From the NCBI GenBank assembly GCA_002441205.1, contig DJVN01000049.1:1681-9961 (forward strand): a DNA stretch of 8,281 nt. The letters run 5' to 3'. This document shows, in pieces, positions 6,878 through 8,281 of this stretch. Source of the DNA: Syntrophaceae bacterium UBA6255 (lineage in GTDB: Bacteria > Desulfobacterota > Syntrophia > Syntrophales > Smithellaceae). A program made the position numbers and the translations under genes. The first letter of the stretch is position 1. Each line of letters begins with the position of its first letter. The notes under the pieces were generated by a model. The model worked only from the letters and a program-made list of their open reading frames with translations. It had not been told where the DNA came from and did no database searches.

Positions 6878-6915
6878 AATCATAAAGGCAGGTTAGAGAA
6901 CCTGCCTTTATGATT
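6878..6915. terminator. Perfect 17-bp-stem hairpin between convergent genes, probable bidirectional terminator
   Basis: The arms 6878-6894 and 6899-6915 are perfect inverted copies (core AAAGGCAGGTT / AACCTGCCTTT) around the loop AGAG. It begins 17 bases after the htrA stop and lies between convergent genes, so it could terminate both. Neither side has a long T tract (ATTCTTCC on plus, TTAATTGAAT on minus), so it may act as a transcript-end stabiliser or a weak terminator. Confidence 0.7.
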
Positions 6916-6921
6916 CTTCCT

Positions 6922-6943
6922 AAATGTTTCACGTGAAACATTT
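6922..6943. other. parS: parS-like centromere site (ParB binding)
   Basis: A perfect 22-base palindrome whose 16-base core, TGTTTCACGTGAAACA (6925-6940), agrees with the widely conserved bacterial chromosomal parS consensus TGTTNCACGTGAAACA. ParB loads here as a CTP-dependent clamp, spreads over flanking DNA, recruits SMC/MukB-type condensins and, with ParA, segregates the origin region. The site sits in noncoding DNA between convergent genes, 6 bases after the hairpin at 6878-6915. The core match is seen directly; ParB binding and origin proximity are inferred, since no parAB, dnaA or gidA genes lie in the window. Confidence 0.85.
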
Positions 6944-6982
6944 CCGCTTTTTTGAAGACAAACTGAAAAAGTTTTTACGGAT

Positions 6983-8281
6983 TCATACTTTTAACCATTG
7001 AGAGTACTGATACATTTTGGCTAATGACTTAACTGCTTTTTCGGGGGTAATAAAGTTCACTCCTTTATACTTACCGCCATTAACCTCGGTAACGGTTCGC
7101 GTTTCATCATCATTTAGTAAATAAACTCCTATAATAGGCTTATTATATTTTTCCATTAATTTTACTGTTTGTTCGATAGTTTGCTTTTCAAAACCTTCGG
7201 CATATCGTAACGCATTTTCTACAAATTTAGAATCGTATTTCTTATCTACTATAGCAGTGGATTCCATAATGGCTTTAATCATTATCTTTCTGCCAATTAT
7301 GCCCATATGAATTATCGCGTCACATTCAGGCCACTGGATCAGCTCTTCCAGAATTTTCATATATGTTTCAGGATTCATTTCGCCTACAATATCTATTGGA
7401 TTGGCATGACTCCAGAACGGTGGCAACAATTTATTAATTTTGGAAATTACTTCTTCAGATAGCTTGGGAACAATTAAGCCGTTTTCCTCGCATAAATCAG
7501 ATGCAACAACACCCCATCCTCCTCCCAAAGTTAAAAGAGCAACTTTATTCCCTTTAGGTAGGGGCAATGAAGAAAATGCCGCTGATAGATCCAGTAAGTC
7601 CATCGGGCTTTCGGCCTGAACGATTCCTGCTTGCCGGCAGGCGGCCATGAATACTTTTATATCTGAAGCCATTGCTCCTGTGTGACTTGCCGCAGCGCTT
7701 GAACCTGCTTCTGTACGGCCCCCCTTTAAGACAATAACCGGTTTATGTTGACCGACTCTTTTTGCTGACTCAAAAAATCTTCGGCCATTTTTCACGCTTT
7801 CAACATATAAAACAACCGTTTTAGTTTTATCATCAACTTCAAATCCTTCCATATAATCTTCAATAGTAATCATGGCTTCATTGCCGGAGCCGCAAAAAGC
7901 TCTTATTCCGATATCTTCCTTGGCAGCAAAAGCCAAAATTTGTGTTCCCAAATTACCGGATTGCGCAAGCAAAACTGTCCCACCGGAAGGCGGTCGAACG
8001 TGAGAACCGACACAATAAAATGATATGTAAGGGTTGCATATACCCATTGTATTAGGACCAATAATTAATATTCCAGCATTACGAGCTTTCTTCACCAGTT
8101 CTTTTTCTAGAATTTTTCCTTCTTCACCTACTTCACCAAATCCGGAAGATATTAACAAAACATTTTTTATCTTTTTTTGATCAAATTCCGGTATTAAAGA
8201 TAAAACCTTATTTGCAGGGACTGTAACAACCGCAAGATCCACGGGATTAGGAATTTCTGTCACGGTTTTAAAAACTTTTCT
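6983..8281 (-). CDS. Acyl-CoA synthetase (ADP/NDP-forming), alpha-subunit-like, N-terminus cut by the window edge
   Basis: ADP-forming acetate/acyl-CoA ligases interconvert acyl-CoA + ADP + Pi and acid + CoA + ATP, giving substrate-level ATP in anaerobes. The visible part (about 432 codons) contains the second half of the CoA-binding Rossmann domain, with I-G-P-N-T-M-G-I (68-75 counted from the codon at 8263). Next comes the succinyl-CoA-ligase-like domain with Q-S-G-N-L-G (101-106) and the phosphorylated-His motif A-S-H-T-G-A-M-A; the His codon is at 7684-7682. A third domain follows from about 225 to the end. The frame stays open to the right edge (R-K-V-F-K-T before the GTG at 8263), so that GTG is an internal Val codon; the first ~50 residues, with the Gly-rich CoA loop, are missing. 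There is no ATP-grasp (beta) domain after the third domain, and downstream lies convergent htrA, so the beta subunit must be upstream of this gene or elsewhere. The substrate acid is unknown. Confidence 0.9.
   Translation of the reverse strand, partial: RKVFKTVTEIPNPVDLAVVTVPANKVLSLIPEFDQKKIKNVLLISSGFGEVGEEGKILEKELVKKARNAGILIIGPNTMGICNPYISFYCVGSHVRPPSGGTVLLAQSGNLGTQILAFAAKEDIGIRAFCGSGNEAMITIEDYMEGFEVDDKTKTVVLYVESVKNGRRFFESAKRVGQHKPVIVLKGGRTEAGSSAAASHTGAMASDIKVFMAACRQAGIVQAESPMDLLDLSAAFSSLPLPKGNKVALLTLGGGWGVVASDLCEENGLIVPKLSEEVISKINKLLPPFWSHANPIDIVGEMNPETYMKILEELIQWPECDAIIHMGIIGRKIMIKAIMESTAIVDKKYDSKFVENALRYAEGFEKQTIEQTVKLMEKYNKPIIGVYLLNDDETRTVTEVNGGKYKGVNFITPEKAVKSLAKMYQYSQWLKV

Noticed and set aside
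8261..8263. GTG as the start codon of the acyl-CoA synthetase gene
   Set aside because: The frame stays open to the window edge with family-like residues before it, and the CoA-binding domain would lack its N-terminal half. The gene is simply cut by the window.

Overview
The window reads as chromosomal DNA of a Gram-negative bacterium. A periplasmic HtrA-type protease implies an outer membrane. A double-length flavin-dependent thymidylate synthase and an ADP-forming acyl-CoA synthetase subunit suggest an anaerobe, perhaps a Desulfobacterota (former Deltaproteobacteria) lineage such as the Syntrophales. That placement is inferred from family knowledge; no marker here proves it.

Layout: the first ~120 bases hold a short palindrome cut by the left edge and a bidirectional Rho-independent terminator. 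Reading leftward from about 4734 to 204 on the minus strand is a tightly packed gene string: glutamate racemase (murI, peptidoglycan precursor), a tandem ThyX-like thymidylate synthase (dTMP), a 14-TM-type MFS drug/solute exporter and a TauE/SafE-type membrane transporter. Gaps are 3 bp and 15 bp, followed by a 32-bp overlap, so one operon ending at the 89-117 terminator is likely. Upstream of murI, also on the minus strand, is a tRNA-Leu(UAA) gene with encoded CCA and its own strong sigma70-type promoter.

A 345-base AT-rich intergenic stretch then separates the tRNA from the divergent htrA/degP-like protease gene (plus strand, 5401-6861), which has a good TTGACA/TATATT promoter. htrA converges on the partial ADP-forming acyl-CoA synthetase alpha subunit gene (minus strand, running off the right edge). 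Between them, in 121 bases, lie a perfect 17-bp-stem hairpin and a perfect palindrome containing TGTTTCACGTGAAACA, which matches the chromosomal parS (ParB-binding centromere) consensus. This would place the window in the origin-proximal part of the chromosome and is the most notable non-genic element.

I see no CRISPR array, insertion sequence, prophage or defence locus. The most interesting items are the parS site and the tandem ThyX, whose two halves keep complementary parts of the signature motif.
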